Part shown: positions 31,179 through 39,467 of the stretch, one piece after another
Layout: each line of letters starts with the position of its first letter
Numbering within the stretch: the first letter of the stretch is position 1
Assembly (NCBI GenBank): GCA_003600225.1
Contig: QZFT01000026.1
Coordinates: 1 to 64,000, forward strand
Origin: Pseudonocardiaceae bacterium YIM PH 21723
Lineage (GTDB): Bacteria > Actinomycetota > Actinomycetes > Mycobacteriales > Pseudonocardiaceae
Direction: 5' to 3'
DNA length: 64,000 nucleotides
Notes under the pieces: model-generated
Told to the model about the DNA's origin: nothing
The model's database searches: none
What the model saw: only the letters and a program-made list of their open reading frames with translations
Program-made: the position numbers and the translations under genes

Positions 31179-31757
31179 ATGTCTCGTGTAATCCATGTCT
31201 TCCGTCAACCCGACCGCTTCATCGCCGGCACGGTCGGGCAACCAGGTGACCGCACCTTCTACCTTCAGGCGACCGAGGAAGCTAAAACGGTCAGCGTGAT
31301 GGTCGAGAAGCAGCAGGTCGCAGTCCTTGCCGAGCGAGTGGGTGCGCTTCTTGAAGAGGTGGCCCGGCGGTTCGACGCCGAGGTGCCCGAGGGGGTCAGC
31401 GAAGATCTGGTGGACACCCAGCCCCTGGACGTGCCCCTCGACGAGGAGTTCCGCGTCGGCACCATGGGCCTGGGCTGGGACGCCGACACCCATGCGGTGG
31501 TCATCGAGCTGCTCGCGGTCACCGAGGAGGAGATCGACGAGTCGGTAGTGCTGGACGACACCGAGGAGGGCCCGGACGCGGTCCGGGTGTTCCTGTCCCC
31601 GGTACAGGCCAGGGCCTTCGCCACCCGGGCGGAGCGGGTCATCGCCGCTGGGCGCAAGCAGTGCCCGCTGTGCAGCAACCCGCTCGACCCGGAGGGGCAC
31701 GTCTGCCCCCGGCAGAACGGCTACCGTCGCGGCACCCCCGCCGAGTCGGCGGAGTAA
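31179..31757 (+). CDS. DUF3090 family protein
   Basis: This 192-aa actinobacterial protein is recognised by VIHVFRQPDRFIAGTVGQPGDRTFYLQA at the N-terminus and a zinc-ribbon-like C-terminus (CPLCSNPLDPEGHVCPRQNGY). It is usually encoded just before the SCO1664-type kinase-like gene, as here (9 nt gap), and near mshC. TAAAGT (31163-31168) is a likely -10 with a very short leader. Function is not established; the conserved neighbourhood hints at a linked role. Confidence 0.88.
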   Translation: MSRVIHVFRQPDRFIAGTVGQPGDRTFYLQATEEAKTVSVMVEKQQVAVLAERVGALLEEVARRFDAEVPEGVSEDLVDTQPLDVPLDEEFRVGTMGLGWDADTHAVVIELLAVTEEEIDESVVLDDTEEGPDAVRVFLSPVQARAFATRAERVIAAGRKQCPLCSNPLDPEGHVCPRQNGYRRGTPAESAE

Positions 31758-31766
31758 CCTCCCGTT

Positions 31767-32561
31767 ATGGGAATGGGGGAGGACGAGGCGCTCGATCTGC
31801 TCCGGCAGGGTGAGCTGGAGATCCAGGGCCGGCTGGTCGACGCCTCGAACGCGACCTTGTACTGCGCGCTGGCCCTGGGTGAGCTCACGGCCGAGTGCGT
31901 CTACAAGCCGGTTCGCGGCGAGCGACCGCTGTGGGACTTCCCGGACGGCACCCTCGCAGGCCGGGAGCTGGCGGCGTACCTGATCAGCCGCGCCGCCGGG
32001 CTGTCCCTGGTCCCGCCCACCGTGCTGCGCGACGGCCCGGCCGGGCCGGGCATGGCCCAGCTGTGGATCGACACCGATCCGGAGAACGACCTGGTCCGGG
32101 TCACCTCACCGGACACCGTGCCGGACGGCTGGCGGGTCATCCTGCACGCGGTGGACAACCAGGGCAACCCGGCCGTCCTGGCGCACGCCGACGATCCGGA
32201 CCTGCAGTTGCTGGCCGTGCTGGACATCGTGCTGAACAACGCCGACCGCAAGGGCGGGCACGTGCTGCGTGCGACCGACGGCTCGGTGTACGGCATCGAC
32301 CACGGGATCTGCCTGAACGCCGAGGACAAGCTGCGCACCGTGCTGTGGGGCTGGCTGGACGAGCCGCTGCCCGAGCGTGCGCTGACCATGCTGGCGGCCC
32401 TGGCCGAGCAACTGGACGACGCGCTGGGCACCGAGCTGGCCGAGCACCTGACCCAGGACGAGCTCACGGCGTTGCGCGGCCGGATCGAGCAGTTGCAGCG
32501 CGCCGGGGTGTTCCCGAAACCCGCTCCCGGCTGGCCGCCGATCCCCTGGCCCGTATTCTGA
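31767..32561 (+). CDS. SCO1664-like family protein (PI3/PI4-kinase-like fold)
   Basis: This 264-aa protein matches the TIGR03843-type family: CVYKPVRGERPLWDFPDGTLAGRELAAYLIS (nucleotide-loop and Lys region) and VLDIVLNNADRKGGHVLRATDG then YGIDHGICLN, the N-x-D...D-H-G catalytic-like loop of PI3/4-kinase relatives. Whether it phosphorylates a protein or small molecule is unknown. It follows DUF3090 by 9 nt and is probably co-transcribed. Confidence 0.87.
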   Translation: MGMGEDEALDLLRQGELEIQGRLVDASNATLYCALALGELTAECVYKPVRGERPLWDFPDGTLAGRELAAYLISRAAGLSLVPPTVLRDGPAGPGMAQLWIDTDPENDLVRVTSPDTVPDGWRVILHAVDNQGNPAVLAHADDPDLQLLAVLDIVLNNADRKGGHVLRATDGSVYGIDHGICLNAEDKLRTVLWGWLDEPLPERALTMLAALAEQLDDALGTELAEHLTQDELTALRGRIEQLQRAGVFPKPAPGWPPIPWPVF

Positions 32562-32565
32562 GCAC

Positions 32566-32577
32566 TTTCTGCAGAAA
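32566..32577. promoter_or_regulatory. Perfect palindrome before the MBL gene
   Basis: TTTCTGCAGAAA is a 12-bp perfect palindrome about where the -35 of the MBL gene should be; TATTCT (32593-32598) is its -10, 6 nt before GTG 32605. A repressor site is possible. Confidence 0.35.
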
Positions 32578-32604
32578 CTGTTCCCTTCTGCCTATTCTGG
32601 CGCG

Positions 32605-33552
32605 GTGACCAGCACAGACCGCCGATGGCCCCGGGACTTCAAAGAGCGGCTCACCCACCCGCTGCCCGGCCCCGCCGACATGATCCGCGGCCTGCGGGAG
32701 GGCGGCTTCGAAGCGCGTACCTCCGACGCGGTGATGCTGCCGTTCCGGCAGGACGGCCTGATCCCGGTCGCCGACGGCCAGGGCGCCATCACCTGGGCCG
32801 GGCATGCCAGCTTCGTGATCCGGATGGCCGGCCGATGCGTGCTCGCCGACCCCGTCTGGTCCACCCGCATCCCCGGCGTGCGCAAGCGGCTGACCCCGAT
32901 CGGCCTGCCCTGGGAGCAACTGCCCCGGGTGGACGCGGTCGTGATCAGCCACAACCACTACGACCACCTGGACGCGCCGACCATCGAACGGCTGCCCAGG
33001 GACACGCCGATCCTGGTGCCCGGCGGGCTCGGTGAATGGTTCACCAGACGCCGGTTCACCGAGGTCATCGAGCTCGACTGGTGGGAATCGGCGACCGTCG
33101 GCTCGCTGACCTTCGACTTCGTCCCCTCCCACCACTGGAGCAGGCGCGGGGTGTTCGACAGCTGCCGGAGCCTGTGGGGCGGCTGGGTGATCACCGATCC
33201 GGCCGGGCTGCGGGTCTACCACGCCGGGGACACCGGCTACGGTCACTGGTTCCGGGAGATCGGCGAGCGCTACCCGGGGATCGAGCTGAGCATGCTGCCC
33301 ATCGGGGCGTACGCGCCGCGGGCGATGCTCAAGCCGGTACACATGGACCCGGAGGAGGCCGTCGCCGCGCACGGGGACCTCGGCGCGCGGCTGCTGGCCA
33401 CCATGCACTGGGCGTCGTTCATGCTGTCCGCCGAGCCGCTGCTGGAGCCGTTGCAGCGGGTGCGCGCCGCGTGGACCGCCAGCGGCCGCCCACTCTCGGA
33501 CCTGCTGGACCTGCCGGTGGGCGGCTCGGCGGTGTTCGACCGGGTCAGCTGA
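32605..33552 (+). CDS. MBL-fold hydrolase, NAPE-PLD/RomA-like
   Basis: This 315-aa protein has ITWAGHASFVIRMAG, VISHNHYDHLD (HxHxDH), VPSHHWSRRG, YHAGDTGYG and the C-terminal TMHWASFMLS, the pattern of NAPE-PLD/RomA-like metallo-beta-lactamases, which act on phosphodiester lipids or unknown substrates. The GTG start is probably leaderless. It overlaps the convergent VOC gene by 8 nt. Confidence 0.85.
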   Translation: MTSTDRRWPRDFKERLTHPLPGPADMIRGLREGGFEARTSDAVMLPFRQDGLIPVADGQGAITWAGHASFVIRMAGRCVLADPVWSTRIPGVRKRLTPIGLPWEQLPRVDAVVISHNHYDHLDAPTIERLPRDTPILVPGGLGEWFTRRRFTEVIELDWWESATVGSLTFDFVPSHHWSRRGVFDSCRSLWGGWVITDPAGLRVYHAGDTGYGHWFREIGERYPGIELSMLPIGAYAPRAMLKPVHMDPEEAVAAHGDLGARLLATMHWASFMLSAEPLLEPLQRVRAAWTASGRPLSDLLDLPVGGSAVFDRVS

Positions 33553-33955
33553 TCTCCTGGAGCCGGAGCAGGTTGCCAGCCGGGTCACGCAGCGCGCAGT
33601 CGCGGACGCCGTAGGGCTGGTCGGTGGGCTCCTGGACGACCTCGGCACCCGCCGCGGCCAGCTGCGCGAAGGTGGCGTCCACCTCCTTGGTGGCCAGCAC
33701 CAGGGTGGCGTAGGTGCCCTTGGCCATCATCTCGGCGATGGTGGCCTTCTCGGTGTCGGTCAGTCCCGGGGTGGCCTGCGGCGGGTAGAGCACCACGTTG
33801 ATCGCGGGCTGGCCGGCCGGGCCGACGGTGATCCAGCGCAGGCCGTTGTAGCCGACGTCGTTGCGGATCTCGAAGCCCAGGATGTCGCGGTAGAAGGCCA
33901 GCGAGGCCTCGGGGTCGCTCTGCGGCAGGAAGCTGGCGTGAATGCTGATGTCCAT
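33545..33955 (-). CDS. VOC family (glyoxalase/bleomycin-resistance-like) protein
   Basis: This 136-aa VOC protein (MDISIHASFLPQSDPEASLAFYRDILGFEIRND, later YGVRDCALRDPAGNLLRLQEI) is started at ATG 33955; the longer upstream frame is a shadow of the AraC gene. It is last in the nat-araC-VOC operon, 10 nt after araC. VOC proteins bind or transform small toxic molecules; the target is unknown. Confidence 0.85.
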   Translation of the reverse strand: MDISIHASFLPQSDPEASLAFYRDILGFEIRNDVGYNGLRWITVGPAGQPAINVVLYPPQATPGLTDTEKATIAEMMAKGTYATLVLATKEVDATFAQLAAAGAEVVQEPTDQPYGVRDCALRDPAGNLLRLQEIS

Positions 33956-33965
33956 GCCGATGACC

Positions 33966-34388
33966 CTAGGAGCGACCGGCCGCCGGTGCTTCTCGATTCC
34001 TGATCGGTCTGGTGACCTGTTTGGCCACGCAGGCGGGCATGCCCACCGTGGCGTCCGCGGCCTGCTGCCGGTACGCGCTGGGGGACAGGCCGACCAGTTC
34101 GGAGAACCGGGTGCTGAACGTGCCCAGTGAGGAACAGCCGACGGCGAAGCACACCTCGGTGACACTGAGATCGCCGCGACGCAGCAGGGCCATCGCCCGC
34201 TCGATGCGCCGGGTCATCAGGTAGCTGTACGGCGACTCGCCGAACGCCCGCTTGAACTCCCGGCTCAGGTGCCCGGCGGACATGTGCGCGCCCCGGGCGA
34301 GCGCCTCCACATCGAGGGGCTGCGCGTACTCCCGGTCGATGCGGTCGCGGACGCGGCGCAGCCGGACCAGGTCACTGAGCTCGGTCAC
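33966..34388 (-). CDS. AraC family regulator, DNA-binding domain only
   Basis: This 140-aa protein is essentially one AraC/XylS double HTH: MSAGHLSREFKRAFGESPYSYLMTRRIERAMALLRRGDLSVTEVCFAVGCSSLGTFSTRFSELVG. It has no separate ligand domain. ATG 34388 overlaps the nat stop by 4 nt (ATGA). Small AraC proteins paired with VOC genes are often local activators. Confidence 0.88.
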   Translation of the reverse strand: MTELSDLVRLRRVRDRIDREYAQPLDVEALARGAHMSAGHLSREFKRAFGESPYSYLMTRRIERAMALLRRGDLSVTEVCFAVGCSSLGTFSTRFSELVGLSPSAYRQQAADATVGMPACVAKQVTRPIRNREAPAAGRS

Positions 34389-35224
34389 TCCGCAGATGCT
34401 GCCATGTCCGGATGCGCGCGCAAGACCGCCAGGTCCTCCTCGGTCACGGTGAGCTGGAACTCCTCGCGCAGGAATCCGGCGGTCAGCTCCGCGGCGGCCA
34501 GCTGTCGTTCCTCGCCCGGCCCCTCACCGGTGACGTGGGAGAACCGGTTGCGGACCAGCAGCGACCGCTTCCCGCCGTGGTCGGCGGCGAAGTAGAGGTG
34601 CTTGCCGAACCGGGAACGCCCCGAGGTCGTCGTGTAGTGGTAGCCGAGCTGGTAGTCGATGAACGGCGTCTCCTCGTCCAGGAACGAGTAGAGCAGCGTG
34701 TCCTCCTGGCCGCGCAGCAGGTGCAATGTCCAGTGCGGCGAGCCGAGCCAGTGTTCCCGGCGCAGCTGGTGGTGCCAGCCGTTGTGCTCGCTCTCGGCGC
34801 CGTCGGCCAGTTCGATCGGCGCGGCCAGCGCGTCGATACCGAAGCCGACATCGGTGAGCCACTGGCGGCCGTCGAGGGTCACCAGGGTCAACGCGTGGGT
34901 CCGCGCCGGGATGACATCGGTGTCGTACCGCACCCGGCCGATGAGCGGCTTCACGGTGAAGCCGACCGACTCCAGGGCTGCGCGTAGCAGCGAGTTGTTC
35001 TCGAAGCAGCGACCGCCCCGGCCCTTACCGACCAGTTTCCGCTGCAGGTCGGGCAGCATGATGTCCGGGATCCGGCCGACCAGCGGATCGATGTTCTCGA
35101 AGGCGACCGAACTCAGCTGTGCGGCGTGCAGGGTCCGGAGGCCATCCAGGTCCACTGACGGTGCCCGGTCGAGTCCCACTCGCCGCAGGTATGCGGGCAG
35201 GTCGAGGTGATCCCCAGTCTCCAT
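34385..35224 (-). CDS. nat: Arylamine N-acetyltransferase
   Basis: This 279-aa NAT has the catalytic triad Cys73 (GRGGRCFENN), His110 (ARTHALTLV) and Asp125 (LTDVGFG), matching C70/H110/D127 of the mycobacterial enzyme. It transfers acetyl (or other acyl) from CoA to arylamines and hydrazines by a ping-pong mechanism. ATG 35224 is preferred (GGGG just upstream) over ATG 35233. Related enzymes close rifamycin-type macrolactams, but no AHBA or polyketide genes are present, so a detoxification role is likelier. First gene of the nat-araC-VOC operon, divergent from mshC. Confidence 0.9.
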   Translation of the reverse strand: METGDHLDLPAYLRRVGLDRAPSVDLDGLRTLHAAQLSSVAFENIDPLVGRIPDIMLPDLQRKLVGKGRGGRCFENNSLLRAALESVGFTVKPLIGRVRYDTDVIPARTHALTLVTLDGRQWLTDVGFGIDALAAPIELADGAESEHNGWHHQLRREHWLGSPHWTLHLLRGQEDTLLYSFLDEETPFIDYQLGYHYTTTSGRSRFGKHLYFAADHGGKRSLLVRNRFSHVTGEGPGEERQLAAAELTAGFLREEFQLTVTEEDLAVLRAHPDMAASAE

Positions 35225-35318
35225 GCACCCCATCAACGCACAGTGAGCGTCGATTATTCGCTGTCACAGTGTGAACTTCGCGGGCCGATTTCCGGTCCAT
35301 TGACCAGGCCACCTGATC

Positions 35319-35324
35319 TAAAGT
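35319..35324 (+). promoter_or_regulatory. mshC -10 element, leaderless start
   Basis: TAAAGT ends 7 nt before the mshC ATG (35332) and no SD is present, so the transcript is probably leaderless. Confidence 0.4.
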
Positions 35325-35331
35325 CGAACTT

Positions 35332-36570
35332 ATGGAAACGTGGCAGACACATCAGGTCCCCCAGATCCCCGGTACCGGCTACCCGCTGCGGCTCTGGGAT
35401 GTTTCCACAGGTCAGGTGCGTCCCACTGCCCCGGGTAAGACGGCGAAGATGTACGTCTGCGGCATCACCCCGTACGACGCCACGCACCTGGGGCACGCCG
35501 CGACCTACCTGACCTTCGACCTGGTGTACCGGCAGTGGCTCGACGCCGGCCACGACGTGCACTACGTCCAGAACATCACCGACATCGACGACCCGCTGCT
35601 GGAGCGCGCCGAGCGCGACCAGGACGACTGGGTCGTGCTGGGTATGCGGGAGACTGCGTTGTTCCGCGAGGACATGGAGGCGCTGCGGGTACTGCCCCCG
35701 CAGCACTACATCGGCGCCGTCGAGGCCATTCCGGAGATCATCGAGGTGATCGCCAAACTGGTCGCCGACGGCTACGCCTACCGGGTGCAGGACGAGGAGT
35801 ACCCGGACATCTACTTCGACCACGCGGCCACCGGCCGGTTCGGCTACGAGTCGAACTACGACGAGGCGAAGATGCTCGCCCTGTTCGCCGAGCGTGGTGG
35901 CGACCCGGACCGCGCGGGCAAGCGGCACCCGCTGGACGCGTTGCTGTGGCGGATGGCCCGGCCCGGCGAGCCGAGCTGGGAGTCCGAGTTCGGCGCGGGC
36001 CGGCCCGGCTGGCACATCGAGTGTTCGGCGATCGCGCTCAACCGGCTCGGTTCCGGCTTCGACCTGCAGGGCGGCGGCTCGGACCTGATCTTCCCGCACC
36101 ACGAGTACAGCGCGGCGCACGCCGAGGCACTGACCGGTGAGCACCCCTTCGCCCGGCACTACACGCACGCGGGCATGATCGGCCTGGACGGCGAGAAGAT
36201 GTCCAAGTCCCGGGGCAACCTGGTGTTCGTGTCCCGGCTGCGCGCGGACAAGGTCAACCCGAACGCGGTCCGGCTGGCCCTGCTGTCCAGTCACTACCGC
36301 ACCGACCGGTTCTGGACCGACGACCTGCTGAAGGACGCCGAGCACCGGCTGGCCACCTGGCGGTCCGCGGTCACCCTGCCCGCCGCTCCCGAGGCCGGCC
36401 CGGTGATCGACCGGCTGCGCCAGCACCTGGCCGACGACCTGGACACGCCGTCGGCGATCGCCGCGCTGGACTCGTGGGCGCAGGACGCCCTCGGCCGCCG
36501 GGGCACCGACCTGGAGGCCCCCGGTCAGGTCCGCGCGGCCATCGACGCGCTACTGGGTATCGAGTTGTAA
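35332..36570 (+). CDS. mshC: Cysteine:1D-myo-inosityl 2-amino-2-deoxyglucoside ligase (mycothiol MshC)
   Basis: This 412-aa class I cysteinyl-tRNA-synthetase-like enzyme has the HIGH-type signature THLGHAATY near the N-terminus, Cys and His zinc ligands, and KMSKS (about 289). It is shorter than CysRS and lacks the anticodon-binding domain. Its start ([23 protein letters not shown]) is typical of MshC. It joins cysteine to GlcN-Ins with ATP, the committed step of mycothiol, the main thiol of actinomycetes. Confidence 0.95.
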   Translation: METWQTHQVPQIPGTGYPLRLWDVSTGQVRPTAPGKTAKMYVCGITPYDATHLGHAATYLTFDLVYRQWLDAGHDVHYVQNITDIDDPLLERAERDQDDWVVLGMRETALFREDMEALRVLPPQHYIGAVEAIPEIIEVIAKLVADGYAYRVQDEEYPDIYFDHAATGRFGYESNYDEAKMLALFAERGGDPDRAGKRHPLDALLWRMARPGEPSWESEFGAGRPGWHIECSAIALNRLGSGFDLQGGGSDLIFPHHEYSAAHAEALTGEHPFARHYTHAGMIGLDGEKMSKSRGNLVFVSRLRADKVNPNAVRLALLSSHYRTDRFWTDDLLKDAEHRLATWRSAVTLPAAPEAGPVIDRLRQHLADDLDTPSAIAALDSWAQDALGRRGTDLEAPGQVRAAIDALLGIEL

Positions 36571-36579
36571 ACACAGCGA

Positions 36580-36978
36580 ATGGGGGAGCAGGTGCCGGAG
36601 TTCCATCAGCAGCCCGCTGGGCTGCCGCCGACCGTGGGATACAGCCACGCCGTGTCGGCCACCGGAACACTGATCGTCATCTCCGGTCAGGTGCCGTTGG
36701 ACGAGAACGGTGTGCTGGTCGGCGAGCACGACCCGGAGGAGCAGATCCGCCAGGTGTTCCGCAATGTCCGCGCGGCGCTGGCCGCGGCGAACGCGGGGAT
36801 GGAACACCTGATCAAGATCACCATCTTCGTCACCGACCTGGCTGATCTGGCGGCGTTCCGCCGGGTGCGGGACGAGTTCGTCGACACCGCGAGGCCGCCT
36901 GCCAGCTCATTGGTCCAGGTCAGTGGCCTGGTCGATCCCCGGTTCCGGATCGAGGTCGAGGGCCTGGCCGTGCTTTAG
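36580..36978 (+). CDS. RidA (YjgF/UK114) family protein
   Basis: This 132-aa protein (YSHAVSATGTLIVISGQVPLDENG...QVFRNVRAALAAANAGMEHLIKITIFVTDLADL) is a RidA-fold trimer subunit. Canonical RidA deaminates reactive enamines/imines using an Arg near the C-terminus; here the segment VSGLVDPRFRIEVEG has Arg residues but shifted, so it may be a non-canonical subgroup. ATG 36580 is 9 nt after mshC. The terminator overlaps its stop codon. Confidence 0.85.
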   Translation: MGEQVPEFHQQPAGLPPTVGYSHAVSATGTLIVISGQVPLDENGVLVGEHDPEEQIRQVFRNVRAALAAANAGMEHLIKITIFVTDLADLAAFRRVRDEFVDTARPPASSLVQVSGLVDPRFRIEVEGLAVL

Positions 36979-36996
36979 GCCAGGCCCTCGACCTCG
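36951..36996 (+). terminator. Hairpin overlapping the end of the RidA gene
   Basis: Perfect 18-bp arms (36951-36968 and 36979-36996) with a 10-nt loop that contains the stop codon. No long T-run follows, but the stem is strong enough to end the mshC-ridA transcript. Confidence 0.65.
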
Positions 36997-37000
36997 GCTA

Positions 37001-37066
37001 GGTCAATGGTCCTATTGACCGGCATAGGGGCACCGTAGTGCTGGCGAAATTATGTGGAACGACATA
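37001..37066 (+). promoter_or_regulatory. Promoter region of the tautomerase gene with two palindromes
   Basis: GGTCAAT-N6-ATTGACC (37001-37020) and TATGT-N6-ACATA (37051-37066) are both perfect. The second abuts TACATT (37065-37070), 6 nt before ATG 37077, a probable leaderless -10. These suggest repression by an unlinked regulator. Confidence 0.45.
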
Positions 37067-37076
37067 CATTGTTGGC

Positions 37077-37508
37077 ATGCCCGTCTATCAGTGCATCACC
37101 TCCGCCGGAGCGGTCGCCGCGGAGCAGCGCGCCGCCCTCGCCACCGAGATCACCGCGATCCACACCGAGGTCACCGGGGCGCCGGCGATCTTCGTGCACG
37201 TGGTCTTCCTGGAGCTGGAATCAGGCTTCCACTACACCGCCGGCAAGCTTGACACTAAGAGCACACTCGTAAACGGAATCGTCCGGGCCGGCCGCTCGCT
37301 CGCCGACCGGCAGACGCTGCTCACCCGGATCGCCGAAGCCTGGACCCGGGTCACCGGACAGCCGGTGGAAGAGCTGGTGATCGCCATCCAGGAACAACCG
37401 GCATCCGCGACCTTGGAAGCCGGATTGATCATGCCGGAACCAGGAGAGGAACAGGCGTGGTTCGAGCAGAACAAGGACAAGCTCCAGGCGCTACTGGCGA
37501 CGCAGTAG
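37077..37508 (+). CDS. Tautomerase superfamily protein, cis-CaaD-like
   Basis: This 143-aa protein starts MPVYQC, so processing exposes Pro1, the catalytic base of the superfamily. Counting from Pro1, His28 matches cis-3-chloroacrylic acid dehalogenase (cis-CaaD) H28, R69 and R72 (IVRAGRS) match R70/R73, and E113 matches E114; the Y103 position is Ala/Ile (102-103). Five of six cis-CaaD/Cg10062 active-site residues are therefore kept. cis-CaaD hydrates halo- or alkynyl-acrylates. The stop overlaps the following epoxide hydrolase start by 1 nt (TAGTG), so the two act together. The true substrate is unknown. Confidence 0.8.
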   Translation: MPVYQCITSAGAVAAEQRAALATEITAIHTEVTGAPAIFVHVVFLELESGFHYTAGKLDTKSTLVNGIVRAGRSLADRQTLLTRIAEAWTRVTGQPVEELVIAIQEQPASATLEAGLIMPEPGEEQAWFEQNKDKLQALLATQ

Positions 37509-38356
37509 TGCCGGCCCGCATCGAGTCGTTCCGCAACGACGGCCTCACCTTCCCGGTCCGCGACACCGGGCCGCTGGACGGCGAGGTCATCGTGCTGCTG
37601 CACGGCTGGCCGCAGACCAGCTCCAGCTGGAGCGCGGTGGCCGCGCTGCTGAACGAGCAGGGCTACCGGACGATCGCCCCCGATCAGCGTGGGTTCACGC
37701 CCACCGCCCTTCCCCGTGGCCGGTTCAACTACCGGATGGACCGGCTGGTCGGTGATGTCGCCGAGCTGATCGGCACCATCGGCGCGGGTCAGGTACACCT
37801 GGTCGGGCACGACTGGGGCGCCGTGGTCGCCTGGGCGACGGCCATCCGGTCCCCGGAGCTGCTGCGCACCCTGACCGCGGTCTCGGTCGGCCACAGCGGC
37901 GCGTTCATGCGCGCGCTGCTGAGCAGCAAGCAGGCGCTGCAGTCCTGGTACATGTTCGCGTTCCAGGCACCGTGGGGCGCCGAACTGGTCGCCAGATACC
38001 GCCCGCAGTTCTTCTTCGGCACGCTCGCGAGCACCGGGATGACCAAGGCACAGCGGGACAACGTGCGGACCGAGATCCTCGATCGCGGCGTGCTCACCGG
38101 CGGGCTGAACTGGTACCGCGCCATGCCGCTGATGGCTCCGAAGTACCTCCGCGGCAAGGTCTCCGTGCCCACCACCTTCGTGTGGAGCGACGGCGACACG
38201 GCGGTGGGCCCGAAGAGCGCCGACCTCACCGCGGAGTACGTCATCGGGGACTACCGGTTCGAGGCGCTGCGCGGCGTCAGCCACTGGATCCCCGAGGAGA
38301 AGCCCGCGGAGCTGACCGAGCTGATCACCCAGCGGGTGCTCACCAACCCGCGCTGA
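37508..38356 (+). CDS. Alpha/beta hydrolase, soluble epoxide hydrolase-like
   Basis: This 282-aa protein has VLLHGWPQTSSSW (HGxP oxyanion motif), nucleophile Asp in LVGHDWGAVVAW, lid residues GGLNWYRAMP (Tyr of the epoxide-polarising pair) and C-terminal VSHWIPEEKP. HGWP rather than HGNP favours epoxide hydrolase over haloalkane dehalogenase. GTG 37508 is translationally coupled to the tautomerase. It overlaps the convergent DAO gene by 17 nt. Confidence 0.85.
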   Translation: MPARIESFRNDGLTFPVRDTGPLDGEVIVLLHGWPQTSSSWSAVAALLNEQGYRTIAPDQRGFTPTALPRGRFNYRMDRLVGDVAELIGTIGAGQVHLVGHDWGAVVAWATAIRSPELLRTLTAVSVGHSGAFMRALLSSKQALQSWYMFAFQAPWGAELVARYRPQFFFGTLASTGMTKAQRDNVRTEILDRGVLTGGLNWYRAMPLMAPKYLRGKVSVPTTFVWSDGDTAVGPKSADLTAEYVIGDYRFEALRGVSHWIPEEKPAELTELITQRVLTNPR

Positions 38357-39422
38357 TCCTGGGTGCGAGCTGGGCCGGGTCGACGGGACCGTCAACGTCG
38401 CGGCCCAGCACCACCTGCGCGCCGAGGACCGCCAGCGCCGGTGCCATCTGGATGCCGTTGCCGCCCTGCGCGGCGAAGAAGTGGAACCCGGGGTGCTCCG
38501 GCCAGGCGCCGACCACCGGGTGCCGGTCGGGCACGAAGCTGCGCAGCCCCGCCCAGGACGCCGACACCGAGCGCAGGCCGAGCGTGGTGGCCTCGTTGAC
38601 CCGGTCCATGGCCAGCGCGATGTCCAGCTCCTCGGGCTTGGCGTCACCCGGCTCGTCCGGCGTCTCGTCGGCCGGGGAGATCAGTACCCGGTCGCCCTCC
38701 GGCTTGAAGTAGAACTCGTCGGCGATCTCGGTGACCGAGGGCCAGCCCCGGTCGACGGGGGCCGTCCCGGCGGCGATCGCGACCGTGCGGCGCATCGGAC
38801 GCAGATCGATCGACGGCACCCCGGCCAGGCCTGCCACCTGGTCGGCCCAGGCGCCCGCCGCGTTGACCACCGTTCCCACGGACACGATCTCGTCTCCCGC
38901 GGTGACCTGCCACGACGCCCCGGAGCGGGTGATCGATCGCACCGGTGCCGAGGTCAGGATGCGACCACCCCGCGCCCGCAGGCCACGCGCGTATCCCTGG
39001 TGCAGGGACATCACGTCCACGTCCATCGCGGCGTCGTCGTAGGCGGCGGCGTGCAGCCGCTCGGCTCGCAGAACCGGGCAGAACCGCACCGCGTCGGCCG
39101 CGCTCAGCGGCTCCAGGTCCAGCGTGGCGATCCGCTGCCCGGCCTCCTCGGTCACCGCGATCCACAGTTCGCCACGCGGGGTCAACAGCGGTGGCGTGTC
39201 CAGGATCGAGGCAAGCTCGGTGAACCGGTCGCCGCTGGCCACGGTGAGGTCCCGCAACAGCGGAGCGCCGTAGGTCGGGATGTACAGGGCGGCCGAGCGG
39301 CCGGTGGTGTGCACGGCCGTGGTCGGCTCGGCCTCCACCAGCAGCACATCGCAGTGTTCGGCCAGCTCGTAGGCAATGGAGACGCCGGCGATCCCGCCGC
39401 CGATGACCAGTACGTCAGGCAT
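38340..39422 (-). CDS. FAD-dependent amino acid oxidase/dehydrogenase (DAO family)
   Basis: This 360-aa protein has the dinucleotide motif VLVIGGGIAGVSIAYELAE, VVNAAGAWADQVAGLAG in the middle and GFHFFAAQGGNGIQMAPALAVLGAQ at the C-terminal FAD loop, all typical of DAO (glycine/D-amino acid/sarcosine oxidase) proteins. It probably oxidises an amine or amino acid; the substrate is unknown. It is divergent from DUF4126 by 45 bp. Confidence 0.87.
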   Translation of the reverse strand: MPDVLVIGGGIAGVSIAYELAEHCDVLLVEAEPTTAVHTTGRSAALYIPTYGAPLLRDLTVASGDRFTELASILDTPPLLTPRGELWIAVTEEAGQRIATLDLEPLSAADAVRFCPVLRAERLHAAAYDDAAMDVDVMSLHQGYARGLRARGGRILTSAPVRSITRSGASWQVTAGDEIVSVGTVVNAAGAWADQVAGLAGVPSIDLRPMRRTVAIAAGTAPVDRGWPSVTEIADEFYFKPEGDRVLISPADETPDEPGDAKPEELDIALAMDRVNEATTLGLRSVSASWAGLRSFVPDRHPVVGAWPEHPGFHFFAAQGGNGIQMAPALAVLGAQVVLGRDVDGPVDPAQLAPRISAGW

Positions 39423-39467
39423 GTTCTCCCGCTATCGTGATCGTGAGCCCGGAAAGCGAGGAGCACC

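Noticed and set aside
30998-31180. N-terminal 61-residue extension of the S9 peptidase
   Set aside because: Promoter-like TAGGCT precedes GTG 30997 at leaderless spacing, and the extension overlaps the DUF3090 promoter with no peptidase-like sequence.
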